From assembly GCA_019695335.1 (NCBI GenBank), contig JAIBAF010000004.1, positions 1-64,000 on the forward strand: a DNA stretch of 64,000 nt, given 5' to 3'. Below the pieces are notes generated by a model. It was given only the letters and a program-made list of their open reading frames with translations, made no database searches and was not told where the DNA came from. This document shows, one piece after another, positions 18,051-25,743 of the stretch. The DNA comes from a bacterium (GTDB lineage: Bacteria > CLD3 > SB21). The position numbers and the translations under genes were made by a program. Within the stretch, counting starts at the first letter, position 1; the number at the start of each line of letters is the position of its first letter.

Positions 18051-19190
18051 ATGAAAAACGTCATGGTTTTGTGGATCGTTTGTACGACTTGGTTTATTCA
18101 ATGTTCAGGCTCTGAAAGTAATACCGGCAAATTGCCTGTAGCCGATTCAGTCGATCAGCGAATTCTTTTTGCTATTCATAACACGGATTTTATTGTCGCC
18201 AACCGACTGATTGAAACACGCATCAAAGAGTTTCCCGGCGAACCGAAATATTATTTTCTTAAAAGTTCCATGCTCTACCACGCCCGTTATTTTTCCGATC
18301 AAGGTGTAAGCCGTGATTCATTGAAACAATTGCTCGCAAATTATTGTCAACAAACAATCAATCGTTGTGAAAAATTGCCGGAAACAACGGAAAATAAATT
18401 TTTTCTTGGTTCGGCGTATGGTTATCTCAGCCGGGTTCACGTAATGAGCCAATCATTGACGGACGCTTATTTTGCAGCCAAAAAAGCGAACGGGTATTTT
18501 GAAGATGTGATCGAAGAGAATCCTTACTTTTATGACGCTTATTTGTCGCCGGCCGTTGCTGAATATTTTGTTGCTACACGCGCCAATTGGTGGCAAAGCG
18601 GGCTGGCCTTTTTAAGCGGCTTCGAAAACAATAAGGACAACGCAATCAATAGTCTAAGGCTAGTGCAGGAAAAAAGCCTTTTTAATAAAGACGAAGCGAC
18701 GTTTATTTTATCACGCATCTATCAGTTTTTAGAACCAAATCCGGACAATGCGCGATATTATACTCAACTATATCACGAATCATTCCCCGGTAACCGTTTT
18801 ATGACTACAGAATTAAACTCCATTCGGTTGACGGACATCATTGTGAATCGCGGTGTGCTTTATTTTAGTGAGCATGCCGATTCGCTGACTGCATTGTATT
18901 CTATTACGAATGCAGGAACGCTGAATGCGGTCGGTTATCGGCTGATCAATGAAAATAAACCGCAGGACGCACTGCTTATATTTCAAGCTAATTTGAAATT
19001 ATTCCCGGAAACGGCTAATTGTTATGACAGCCTTGCTGAATGTTATTCGCTTCTTGGAAAAAAAGGGGAGGCCATTCAGTATTATACTCAAGCATATGAG
19101 AAAACATTGACGGATAAAAGCATTGGTGACCAATTTCGAAAAACGTTACAAGACGGCATTCAGGAAAAACTTAAGGAGTTACGGAAATGA
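18051..19190 (+). CDS. TPR-containing lipoprotein
   Basis: 379 residues with a lipoprotein signal peptide (lipobox 'FIQCS', Cys19). The body is helical with TPR-like repeats, and the last ~90 residues ('DSLAECYSLLGKKGEA') share the same tail module as the preceding hydrolase. Function is unknown; TPR lipoproteins usually mediate protein-protein contacts at the outer membrane. It overlaps the following FGE-like gene by 4 bp (ATGA), pointing to a three-gene unit. Confidence 0.75.
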   Translation: MKNVMVLWIVCTTWFIQCSGSESNTGKLPVADSVDQRILFAIHNTDFIVANRLIETRIKEFPGEPKYYFLKSSMLYHARYFSDQGVSRDSLKQLLANYCQQTINRCEKLPETTENKFFLGSAYGYLSRVHVMSQSLTDAYFAAKKANGYFEDVIEENPYFYDAYLSPAVAEYFVATRANWWQSGLAFLSGFENNKDNAINSLRLVQEKSLFNKDEATFILSRIYQFLEPNPDNARYYTQLYHESFPGNRFMTTELNSIRLTDIIVNRGVLYFSEHADSLTALYSITNAGTLNAVGYRLINENKPQDALLIFQANLKLFPETANCYDSLAECYSLLGKKGEAIQYYTQAYEKTLTDKSIGDQFRKTLQDGIQEKLKELRK

Positions 19191-20020
19191 AGAAATGGAG
19201 TCTGTTACTTACCTTGATTTTATTATTGAGCTGCAGTAAATCCGATCCGAACCGAGTCATTGAATCATTGAATATCCAATCGCCTCGATTGGTTAAAGTG
19301 CCCGGCGGAAGCTTTTCTATGGGCAGTGATCATAACACGCCTTCCGAAAAGCCGGCGCATGCCGTTACAATTTCCGAATTCTGGATGTCGTCAACGGAAA
19401 TTACCGTCGGACAATTTGCCGAATTTGTTACGGCGACAGGTTATCTCACTACAGCCGAAAAAGACAGCGGCGGATGGATTTTCGACACTACCATTTCCAA
19501 TATGGCTTTCAAAAAAGATGCTACCTGGAAACATCCGTATATGGATCAAAATTCTAATCATCCGGCCGTTTTAGTAACATGGTTTGACGCTCAAGCGTAC
19601 TGCGAATGGCTTTCCAGAACTACGGGACTTGCTGTGAGTTTGCCAACCGAAGCGCAATGGGAATATGCCTGCAAAGCCGGATCAGCGGACAACGTTGAAA
19701 TAAAAGATATCGCATGGATTCAGGACAGCACACAATTATTTACGCACGAAACAGCTTCCAAAAAATCAAATGCATTTGGGATATATGATATGCTTGGCAA
19801 TGTTTGGGAATGGACTTCCGACTGGTATAGCGATTATACGGCAAGCACCGTAACCAATCCGCGTCAGTCAACCGATCTTGGCCGGGGAAAAATTGTGCGC
19901 GGCGGTAGCTGGAATTTCCCTGCAGAATTTGCCAGTCCAACTTTTCGTCAACCTGGCCATGGCCCGAAAGCCCGCGCGCAAGACCTGGGTTTCCGGATTG
20001 TCGTCCAGATGAATCCTTGA
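19187..20020 (+). CDS. FGE-sulfatase-like (SUMF1/DUF323) lipoprotein without catalytic Cys
   Basis: 277 residues, lipoprotein signal peptide (lipobox 'LLSC', Cys16). The rest is a formylglycine-generating-enzyme-like domain: 'VPGGSFSMGSD', 'SLPTEAQWEYACKAG', 'GNVWEWTSDWY', 'VRGGSWNFP', 'GFRIV'. In real FGE a Cys pair follows the RGGSW motif; here no Cys is present there, so sulfatase activation is unlikely and a binding or structural role is more plausible. Surface location is inferred from the lipobox. Confidence 0.85.
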   Translation: MKKWSLLLTLILLLSCSKSDPNRVIESLNIQSPRLVKVPGGSFSMGSDHNTPSEKPAHAVTISEFWMSSTEITVGQFAEFVTATGYLTTAEKDSGGWIFDTTISNMAFKKDATWKHPYMDQNSNHPAVLVTWFDAQAYCEWLSRTTGLAVSLPTEAQWEYACKAGSADNVEIKDIAWIQDSTQLFTHETASKKSNAFGIYDMLGNVWEWTSDWYSDYTASTVTNPRQSTDLGRGKIVRGGSWNFPAEFASPTFRQPGHGPKARAQDLGFRIVVQMNP

Positions 20021-20032
20021 ACTTTTATTTGT

Positions 20033-20058
20033 CCGATCGTCCACGATGTCGGTTTTTT
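20033..20058 (+). terminator. Likely rho-independent terminator after the FGE-like gene
   Basis: An imperfect hairpin (CCGATCGT/ACGATGTCGG, with a 2-nt bulge) is followed at once by six T residues. It lies 12 bp past the stop codon of the FGE-like lipoprotein and ends the secreted-protein run. Confidence 0.5.
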
Positions 20059-20131
20059 ACAATCTTTTTAGATTGCAGCTCCTTATATTAAAATGAATTT
20101 TTAAAGTCATTTTCATTTAAGGAGCTTTTTT

Positions 20132-20593
20132 ATGCGTATGGTATTTTTATTTCTAATTAGTGTCTTGCCCGTGTGCGCCCAGGAAAAAATGACGGTTAAC
20201 GATCTGGCTTGGTTGGCGGGTTGCTGGGACGGTAGTACAGACAAAAAAGAAGCGACGGAACAATGGATGAAGCCTGCCGGTAATGAAATGTTCGGTATGA
20301 GTCGTACGGTGCGTAATGGGAAAGTCACTGAGTTCGAATTTTTACACATTCACCAAAACGAACAAGGCGAGATTTTTTACACAGCGAAACCTTCGGACCA
20401 AAACGAGGCATCTTTTAAGCTAATCAAAAAATCGGGAACAGAAATTATTTTTGAAAACCCTGATCACGATTTCCCGCAACGGATTATTTACCGTCTGGAA
20501 AAAAACGGTTCATTGAAAGCACGCATTGAAGGAAAAAATGAAGGAAAAGAAATGGGAATCGATTTCCCGATGAAGAAGATGAAGTGTGAGTGA
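20132..20593 (+). CDS. Secreted DUF6265-like protein
   Basis: 153 residues with a signal peptide ending at about residue 16 ('PVCAQ'). 'LAWLAGCWDG' near residue 25, 'EQWMKPAGNEMFGMSRT', 'ENPDHDFPQRIIY' and a final basic segment fit the DUF6265 (lipocalin-like) family. Function is unknown. It has its own AAGGAGC ribosome-binding site and stands alone, after a terminator and before a convergent LysR gene. Confidence 0.8.
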   Translation: MRMVFLFLISVLPVCAQEKMTVNDLAWLAGCWDGSTDKKEATEQWMKPAGNEMFGMSRTVRNGKVTEFEFLHIHQNEQGEIFYTAKPSDQNEASFKLIKKSGTEIIFENPDHDFPQRIIYRLEKNGSLKARIEGKNEGKEMGIDFPMKKMKCE

Positions 20594-20631
20594 GAAAAAG
20601 TTTGTTTAAAATAGGCAGCTTGCTGTTTCTC

Positions 20632-21546
20632 TCATTTTCCTTTTTTCTGCTGTTTGGCCGGCTTTGAAAAAGAAACGATTTCACTAATAAACGCTTCGAT
20701 ATAGCGCGGCATCGGTCCGTTCGGCAAAACCGCCGCGCTCCACTGCCGGACAACGCCGGATTTGCCTAATCTTACAGCTACAAGACTGCCGTTGTCCACA
20801 TGCGGCTTCGATGCCCATGTTGCCATCACTCCTGCGCCTAACCCCGCTTTGACAAATTCAATGATCGCTTCGGTCAATTGAATGTGCGAAATATTTTTTG
20901 GATACACACCTGCCGGAATCAAAACCTCTTGAAACAAATGACTGTCCTTTTCGGGAACGTTGTATAAATACAACGGCTCGTCTTCCAATTCTTTCAATTC
21001 AATATATTTGCGTTTCGCCCATCGGTGTTTTGGAGAAACGATTATTTTCAATTCGTCTTTAAATAAAGGACGACGGATCAGTCCGTCGTTTTTTTGGCTG
21101 TGCACAATAGCGACGTCAAGTTTGCCTTCCTGCAACGCTTTGATCGGATGATGCGTTGCTTCAACGATAATTTTGACGTCCACATTCGGAAATTCTTTCT
21201 GATATTTCCGTAAAATTTCCGGCAACCAGTGATAACAAGTATAACACTGCGTGCTGAGCCGGATAGTCCCGGACTCACCTTTCACCATTGCGTGAATCTG
21301 GCGGTTGACCGATTCGAGTTCACGCATTACGGCCGTAGCCGATTGAAGTAATTTTTCTCCCGCCGGCGTGAGGATCATTTTTTTATTCGAACGTAAAAAT
21401 AATGCCACGTCAAGCCGCTCTTCAATATCCCGTAATTGATGGCTCAAGGCCGATTGCGTAAGATGCAAAGCCTGACCTGCCTTGGAAAGGCTTCCTTCCT
21501 GTGCCACTGTTGCAATGAGTTTTAAATGCCTTACTTCGATATCCAT
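20632..21546 (-). CDS. LysR-family transcriptional regulator (MetR-like)
   Basis: 304 residues. N-terminal winged helix-turn-helix ('GSLSKAGQALHLTQSALSHQ', residues 17-36) and a C-terminal LysR substrate-binding domain (about 90-290). The HTH and effector domain resemble MetR-type regulators, though the co-inducer is unknown. It is divergent from the DinB-family gene, which is the arrangement of a LysR regulator with its target; two inverted repeats lie in the shared 117-bp gap. Confidence 0.9.
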   Translation of the reverse strand: MDIEVRHLKLIATVAQEGSLSKAGQALHLTQSALSHQLRDIEERLDVALFLRSNKKMILTPAGEKLLQSATAVMRELESVNRQIHAMVKGESGTIRLSTQCYTCYHWLPEILRKYQKEFPNVDVKIIVEATHHPIKALQEGKLDVAIVHSQKNDGLIRRPLFKDELKIIVSPKHRWAKRKYIELKELEDEPLYLYNVPEKDSHLFQEVLIPAGVYPKNISHIQLTEAIIEFVKAGLGAGVMATWASKPHVDNGSLVAVRLGKSGVVRQWSAAVLPNGPMPRYIEAFISEIVSFSKPAKQQKKGK

Positions 21547-21576
21547 AAATGGCCATTTTTATATATATGAGCAATA

Positions 21577-21636
21577 TTCATTGATTTGATGAAAACAATG
21601 AGTATAACTAATATATACAAAACACGTTATATTAGT
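21577..21636. promoter_or_regulatory. Two inverted repeats between lysR-type gene and dinB-like gene
   Basis: Perfect inverted repeats: TTCAT-N7-ATGAA (21577-21593) and ACTAATATA-N12-TATATTAGT (21607-21636). Both fall in the AT-rich intergenic region of the divergent LysR pair, where a LysR protein would normally bind. The first resembles, with different spacing, the TGAA/TTCA arms of MetR sites. Operator function is inferred. Confidence 0.45.
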
Positions 21637-21663
21637 CAAACAAAAAATATGAAAGGAAACATC

Positions 21664-22221
21664 ATGCAGGATCAAAAACATTCATTCCCAACAGTATATC
21701 AATCGATCAATACCTCACACTTACTAGAAACTTTTTCAGCGGCTCCCGAACGCTTGCGAAAAGCGATCGATGGCTTAACAGACAATGATATGGCGGCGCA
21801 ACTACGACATGGAAAATGGTCGATCAAGCAAATTATTTTTCATCTTACCGATTCAGAGACTGTAGGTTTTGTCAGAGTCAAATTGGCTTTTGCCCAGACT
21901 GAAGCTTTGTTTCCGGGATATAACCAAGAGAGTTGGGTTAAGGAATTTGGCTATCAACAGAAAGACAGGAAAGCGCTGAATGATGTGATCCAACTTTTTG
22001 AACTGCTCCGTTCGTTTACGAGTTCTGTTTTTCGGACGTCCACAGGCTCAGATTGGACCAAAACCGGTAACCATCCTGAATTTGGAAAAATGACTCTCAG
22101 GAACTTACTCGAGCTTTATGCTGATCACAGTGAGCGGCATATCGGTCAAATTCTGGAAATAAGAAAATTATTAAGTAAGGAGATAAAGTTACCCTTACTG
22201 CTGGAACAAAGACTTTATTGA
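21664..22221 (+). CDS. DinB/YfiT-family metal-dependent protein
   Basis: 185 residues of four-helix DinB fold, a family that uses three His residues to bind a metal ion. His residues in 'FHLTDSE' and the pair in 'DHSERHIGQI' provide the triad. Members act in thiol-transferase or detoxification reactions; the substrate here is unknown. The ATG at 21664 is preceded by AAAGGAAAC and is preferred over an in-frame ATG at 21586, which lies inside the regulatory region. Confidence 0.85.
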   Translation: MQDQKHSFPTVYQSINTSHLLETFSAAPERLRKAIDGLTDNDMAAQLRHGKWSIKQIIFHLTDSETVGFVRVKLAFAQTEALFPGYNQESWVKEFGYQQKDRKALNDVIQLFELLRSFTSSVFRTSTGSDWTKTGNHPEFGKMTLRNLLELYADHSERHIGQILEIRKLLSKEIKLPLLLEQRLY

Positions 22222-22326
22222 ACGGCGTATAAATTCGTTTCGTGATTATACAATTATAAATTGTCAATTGTCGTTATATTTAAATCGTCAAGAGCTTACA
22301 GATATTTGGTTTGTTTTTTTGATAAA

Positions 22327-22342
22327 ATTGGATTAGTCCAAT
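22327..22342. terminator. Weak hairpin downstream of dinB-like gene
   Basis: A perfect 6-bp hairpin ATTGGA-TTAG-TCCAAT lies about 100 bp after the dinB-like stop. It lacks a clean T tract, so termination is uncertain. Confidence 0.2.
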
Positions 22343-22447
22343 ATTTAAAATTCTTATGTAGACCTTTCGATCATCGGGAACTTTGATAAAAGCGACCGCG
22401 TTGAAGCGTTACAATCCTTGCAGTACGACACACCAAAAAGGCTTACG

Positions 22448-22963
22448 ATGAATAAAACCGAAAGTGTTTTTTTAAAATTACTCGATGATAAAATTTATCA
22501 TCCGGCAACAGTCCGAGTGATCGATGAAATTGCCGAGCGTGTTGAACAGCAATTGCTCTCAAATGAAAAATCATTGATGGCTTGGGAGCCGGTGCCGTTA
22601 GACGTCTATGGTTCACTACCTGATCTCATCCGATCGAGTTGGGTATTTATTTTACGGGCAAATGCCGACACCGGCGCAGAACGTCATCCCAACAGTCACC
22701 AACGCGCTCTATCGTATCGTGGTTTCGGAAGTTTTCGTATCATGGAAAATGACTTATGGGTTTCTCATTCCATTGTCGATCAACGCGAGAAGCCTATTGA
22801 CGAACGCTGGGTCTCGATTCCGGTCAATGGCTGGCATCATCCGATTGCCGGCTCTGAAAATTGGGTGATCGTATCGTTCCACACGGTCCTCGCAGAAGAA
22901 CTTATTGAAGAGCGCATGGTCGACAACGACCCGTCAAAAACCCATCAACAATTATATTTATAA
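22448..22963 (+). CDS. Hypothetical cupin-like protein
   Basis: 171 residues from the ATG at 22448, chosen because an upstream in-frame ATG at 22418 has no ribosome-binding site. The protein has no signal peptide. The central part has a beta-rich, cupin-like appearance ('[12 protein letters not shown]', '[15 protein letters not shown]', 'WVIVSFHT'), with two histidines in 'GWHHP' that could bind a metal ion. The family is not certain. It lies 22 bp before the RraA-like gene and probably belongs to the same operon. Confidence 0.65.
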   Translation: MNKTESVFLKLLDDKIYHPATVRVIDEIAERVEQQLLSNEKSLMAWEPVPLDVYGSLPDLIRSSWVFILRANADTGAERHPNSHQRALSYRGFGSFRIMENDLWVSHSIVDQREKPIDERWVSIPVNGWHHPIAGSENWVIVSFHTVLAEELIEERMVDNDPSKTHQQLYL

Positions 22964-22985
22964 AAATAAAATAGGCGGAGAAACC

Positions 22986-23693
22986 ATGACTGGAAAAATT
23001 TTACACGATCACTTCAAAAACCTTTCAACGCCGTTGATCACGGATGCATGTCTGCGTTTGAAGATTCCTCTTCGCGTAGCTCCGGCCGGGATCAAGTCGG
23101 TTTTGCCGGGAGTAAAATTGGCCGGTCGGGTTTTGCCTGCGCGCCATTATGGAAGTGTGGATGTATTTCTCGAAGCGCTCGAAAACGCCGATCCCGGCGA
23201 TGTTTTGGTGATTGACAACAAAGGACGGAGCGATGAAGGGTGTATCGGCGATCTGACCGCGCTCGAGGCACAAGCTGCCGGCACAAGCGGTATAGTCATT
23301 TGGGGAACGCATCGCGATACGGCGGAATTAAAACAAATTGGATTCCCGATTTTCAGTTACGGCGCTTTTCCGTGCGGACCGCAAAGGCTTGATGCGCGCG
23401 AACCTGAGGCGCTTATTAGTGTACAATTTGCCGCCGAATTTGTCACGCGCAACGATGCGGTATTCGCCGATGAAGACGGCGTTGCTTTTGTCGAATGGTC
23501 AAAACTCGAATCTGTTCTGAAGACAGCCGAATTGATCTTTACCAAAGAGCGCGCTCAAGCCCTCGATATTCAAAAAGGAAAAACATTACGTGAACAATTG
23601 CAATTCCGTCAATTCCTGAACCAACGGAATGCCGATCCCACTTTTACTTTCCGCAAACATTTACGCAGTATACAAGGAGCAATCGAAGAATAA
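22986..23693 (+). CDS. RraA-family protein (HMG/CHA aldolase-like)
   Basis: 235 residues. The fold is that of RraA/4-hydroxy-4-methyl-2-oxoglutarate aldolase: 'PGDVLVIDN', '[17 protein letters not shown]', 'GTHRDT', '[10 protein letters not shown]'. Members are metal-dependent retro-aldolases or RNase E regulators; no RNase E context exists here. The ATG at 22986 follows GGCGGAGAAACC. Its stop codon overlaps the start of the decarboxylase gene (TAATG), so the two are translationally coupled. The C-terminal ~40 residues are extra compared with short RraA. Confidence 0.85.
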   Translation: MTGKILHDHFKNLSTPLITDACLRLKIPLRVAPAGIKSVLPGVKLAGRVLPARHYGSVDVFLEALENADPGDVLVIDNKGRSDEGCIGDLTALEAQAAGTSGIVIWGTHRDTAELKQIGFPIFSYGAFPCGPQRLDAREPEALISVQFAAEFVTRNDAVFADEDGVAFVEWSKLESVLKTAELIFTKERAQALDIQKGKTLREQLQFRQFLNQRNADPTFTFRKHLRSIQGAIEE

Positions 23694-25153
23694 TGGAAAC
23701 ACCTTTACACGAACAGCATCCGCTCGATCCGCAAGATTGGTCGTCATTTCGCGCGACCGCGCATCGTATGGTCGATGATATGATCAATTGGTTACAGACT
23801 ATTCGCGAAAAGCCGGCCTGGCAAAAACCTCCGGCCTCCGTACAACAAGCAATTAATGAACCGCTTCCGCAAACGCCTAAACCTCTCGATCAGGTTTACG
23901 ACGATTTCCTAAAACTCGTCGCGCCGTACAACAAAGGCAACATCCATCCTCGTTTCTGGGGGTGGGTAGAAGGTTCGAGTGTTCCCGCAGGCGTTTTGGC
24001 TGAATTTTTGGCATCGTCGCTCAATCCTAATTTAGGAATCGGCGATCATTCGCCAATTTACGTCGAGCGTTGCGTCATCGATTGGTGTAAATCAATGATG
24101 GGATTTTCCGAATCGGCGAGCGGTCTGCTCGTCAGCGGTGCAACGACGGCGAATCTCACCGGTCTTGCCGTAGCTCGTAATCATGCACACAACCAGATTC
24201 GCCAAAAAGGCCTGCATAGTCTTGACCAACAGCTTACATTGTATGCGTCGGTTGAAACACACAGTTGCGTTCAAAAATCCATTGAATTGCTCGGTCTCGG
24301 CGCCGAATCGTTGCGTAAAATTCCCGTCGATAAAAATTACCGCGTTCTTTTACCCGAATTGCGTGCAGCCATTCGCGAAGATCGCGATAAAGGTTTTTTT
24401 CCGTTTTGCATTGTAGGAAATGCCGGAACGGTTAATACCGGATCAATCGACCCACTGAGCGATCTTCTTGCTATTGCGCGCGAAGAAAAACTCTGGTTTC
24501 ATATTGACGGTGCGTTCGGGGCATTTGCATACCTGGATCCTGAATATCGTGAACAACTTTATGGAATGACGCAAGCCGATTCACTGGCTTTTGATTTACA
24601 CAAATGGATGTACATGCCGTACGAGGCTGCCTGTATTCTTATTCGCGACGTGACGGCTCACCGCAATTCGTTTCATATTATGCCGTCGTATCTCGTCAAA
24701 CACGAAAGCGGAATTGCGGCTGGCCCTGATTCTTTCAATCATTACGGTATTTCATTGTCCAAAGGTTTTACCTCACTCAAAATCTGGATGTGCCTGAAAA
24801 CATATGGCCTGCAGGCATTTGCAGACACCATCAAACAAAATATCGCTCAGGCACGTTATCTCGCTCAACAAATCGAACGCGAGCCTTTGCTCGAATTAAT
24901 GGCGCCGGTTGCGTTGAACGTTGTATGCTACCGGTATTGTCCGAAAAATTATCCAGCCGACCGCCTGAACGATTTAAATAAAAAGATTGTCATGACCTTG
25001 CAAGACCGCGGTATTGCTGTTCCAACGAGTACCATATTGAATGGCCATTATGTCATTCGCGCCGCCATAACCAACCATCGCAGCCGTTGGGACGATTTTG
25101 ATATTCTCGTGAAAGAAACAATTCGGATTGGCAACGAAATGGTAAACGGATAA
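23693..25153 (+). CDS. PLP-dependent group II decarboxylase (aromatic-L-amino-acid type)
   Basis: 486 residues, the length of aromatic-amino-acid and related decarboxylases. The PLP lysine lies in 'DLHKWMYMPYE' (K near 304). 'GNAGTVNTGSIDPL' and 'HIDGAFGAFAY' provide the phosphate and Asp contacts, and 'SGATTANLTGL' is the upstream PLP loop. The substrate may be an aromatic amino acid or another amino acid. It overlaps the RraA gene by 1 bp and is 11 bp before the split-barrel gene. Confidence 0.9.
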   Translation: METPLHEQHPLDPQDWSSFRATAHRMVDDMINWLQTIREKPAWQKPPASVQQAINEPLPQTPKPLDQVYDDFLKLVAPYNKGNIHPRFWGWVEGSSVPAGVLAEFLASSLNPNLGIGDHSPIYVERCVIDWCKSMMGFSESASGLLVSGATTANLTGLAVARNHAHNQIRQKGLHSLDQQLTLYASVETHSCVQKSIELLGLGAESLRKIPVDKNYRVLLPELRAAIREDRDKGFFPFCIVGNAGTVNTGSIDPLSDLLAIAREEKLWFHIDGAFGAFAYLDPEYREQLYGMTQADSLAFDLHKWMYMPYEAACILIRDVTAHRNSFHIMPSYLVKHESGIAAGPDSFNHYGISLSKGFTSLKIWMCLKTYGLQAFADTIKQNIAQARYLAQQIEREPLLELMAPVALNVVCYRYCPKNYPADRLNDLNKKIVMTLQDRGIAVPTSTILNGHYVIRAAITNHRSRWDDFDILVKETIRIGNEMVNG

Positions 25154-25164
25154 TTGGGAGTACT

Positions 25165-25710
25165 ATGGAGAAAACTTCGCTGACGCAGGTTCGACGCCGC
25201 GATCGCAATATTGCCGACGAATCGTGGATTCGTCAAAAACTTACTGCAGCGCCCTCAGGCGTTGTGGCTGTGTCCAATAACGGTCAACCATACATTCACG
25301 CCAATCTATTTATTTATGATGAAAAGCAGAACGTCATTTATTTTCACACATCGGCCATGGGACATCTTCGACAATGCGTCGAAAGCAATCCCAAAGCCAG
25401 TTTTATGATTTTTGAAATGGGCCGATTGATCGCCGGACCGCGCGCATTGGACTTTAGTGTGGAGTACGCCAGTGTAGTTGTATTCGGAACGGTGACTATC
25501 GTTCAGGAACAAGCGGAAATCATGGACGTGCTTCAGCGGTATTTTTCCAAATATGCTTCGGACATTCCTTCCGACCATATCGAGCCGTTTACCTGGGAAG
25601 ACGCAAAAAAAACGACCGTTTACAAAATGCATATCGCCGAATGGAGCGGAAAAGAACATCGCGAGTCGGATGATCATCCGAACGCTTTTTATTATAAAAC
25701 CGCTAAATAG
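25165..25710 (+). CDS. FMN-binding split-barrel (pyridoxamine 5'-phosphate oxidase-like) protein
   Basis: 181 residues of the pyridoxamine-5'-phosphate-oxidase-like superfamily, nearest to NimA/nitroimidazole-resistance-like proteins ('GQPYIHANLFIY', 'IYFHTSAMGHLRQCVESNP', 'SVVVFGTV'). Such proteins bind FMN, F420 or heme and carry out small reductions or oxidations. The adjacent PLP decarboxylase makes a vitamin-B6 or amine-oxidation link conceivable. The last gene of the operon. Confidence 0.8.
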   Translation: MEKTSLTQVRRRDRNIADESWIRQKLTAAPSGVVAVSNNGQPYIHANLFIYDEKQNVIYFHTSAMGHLRQCVESNPKASFMIFEMGRLIAGPRALDFSVEYASVVVFGTVTIVQEQAEIMDVLQRYFSKYASDIPSDHIEPFTWEDAKKTTVYKMHIAEWSGKEHRESDDHPNAFYYKTAK

Positions 25711-25743
25711 CTAATATTCAATTTTTTTGAAAAAAGAGGTCGT

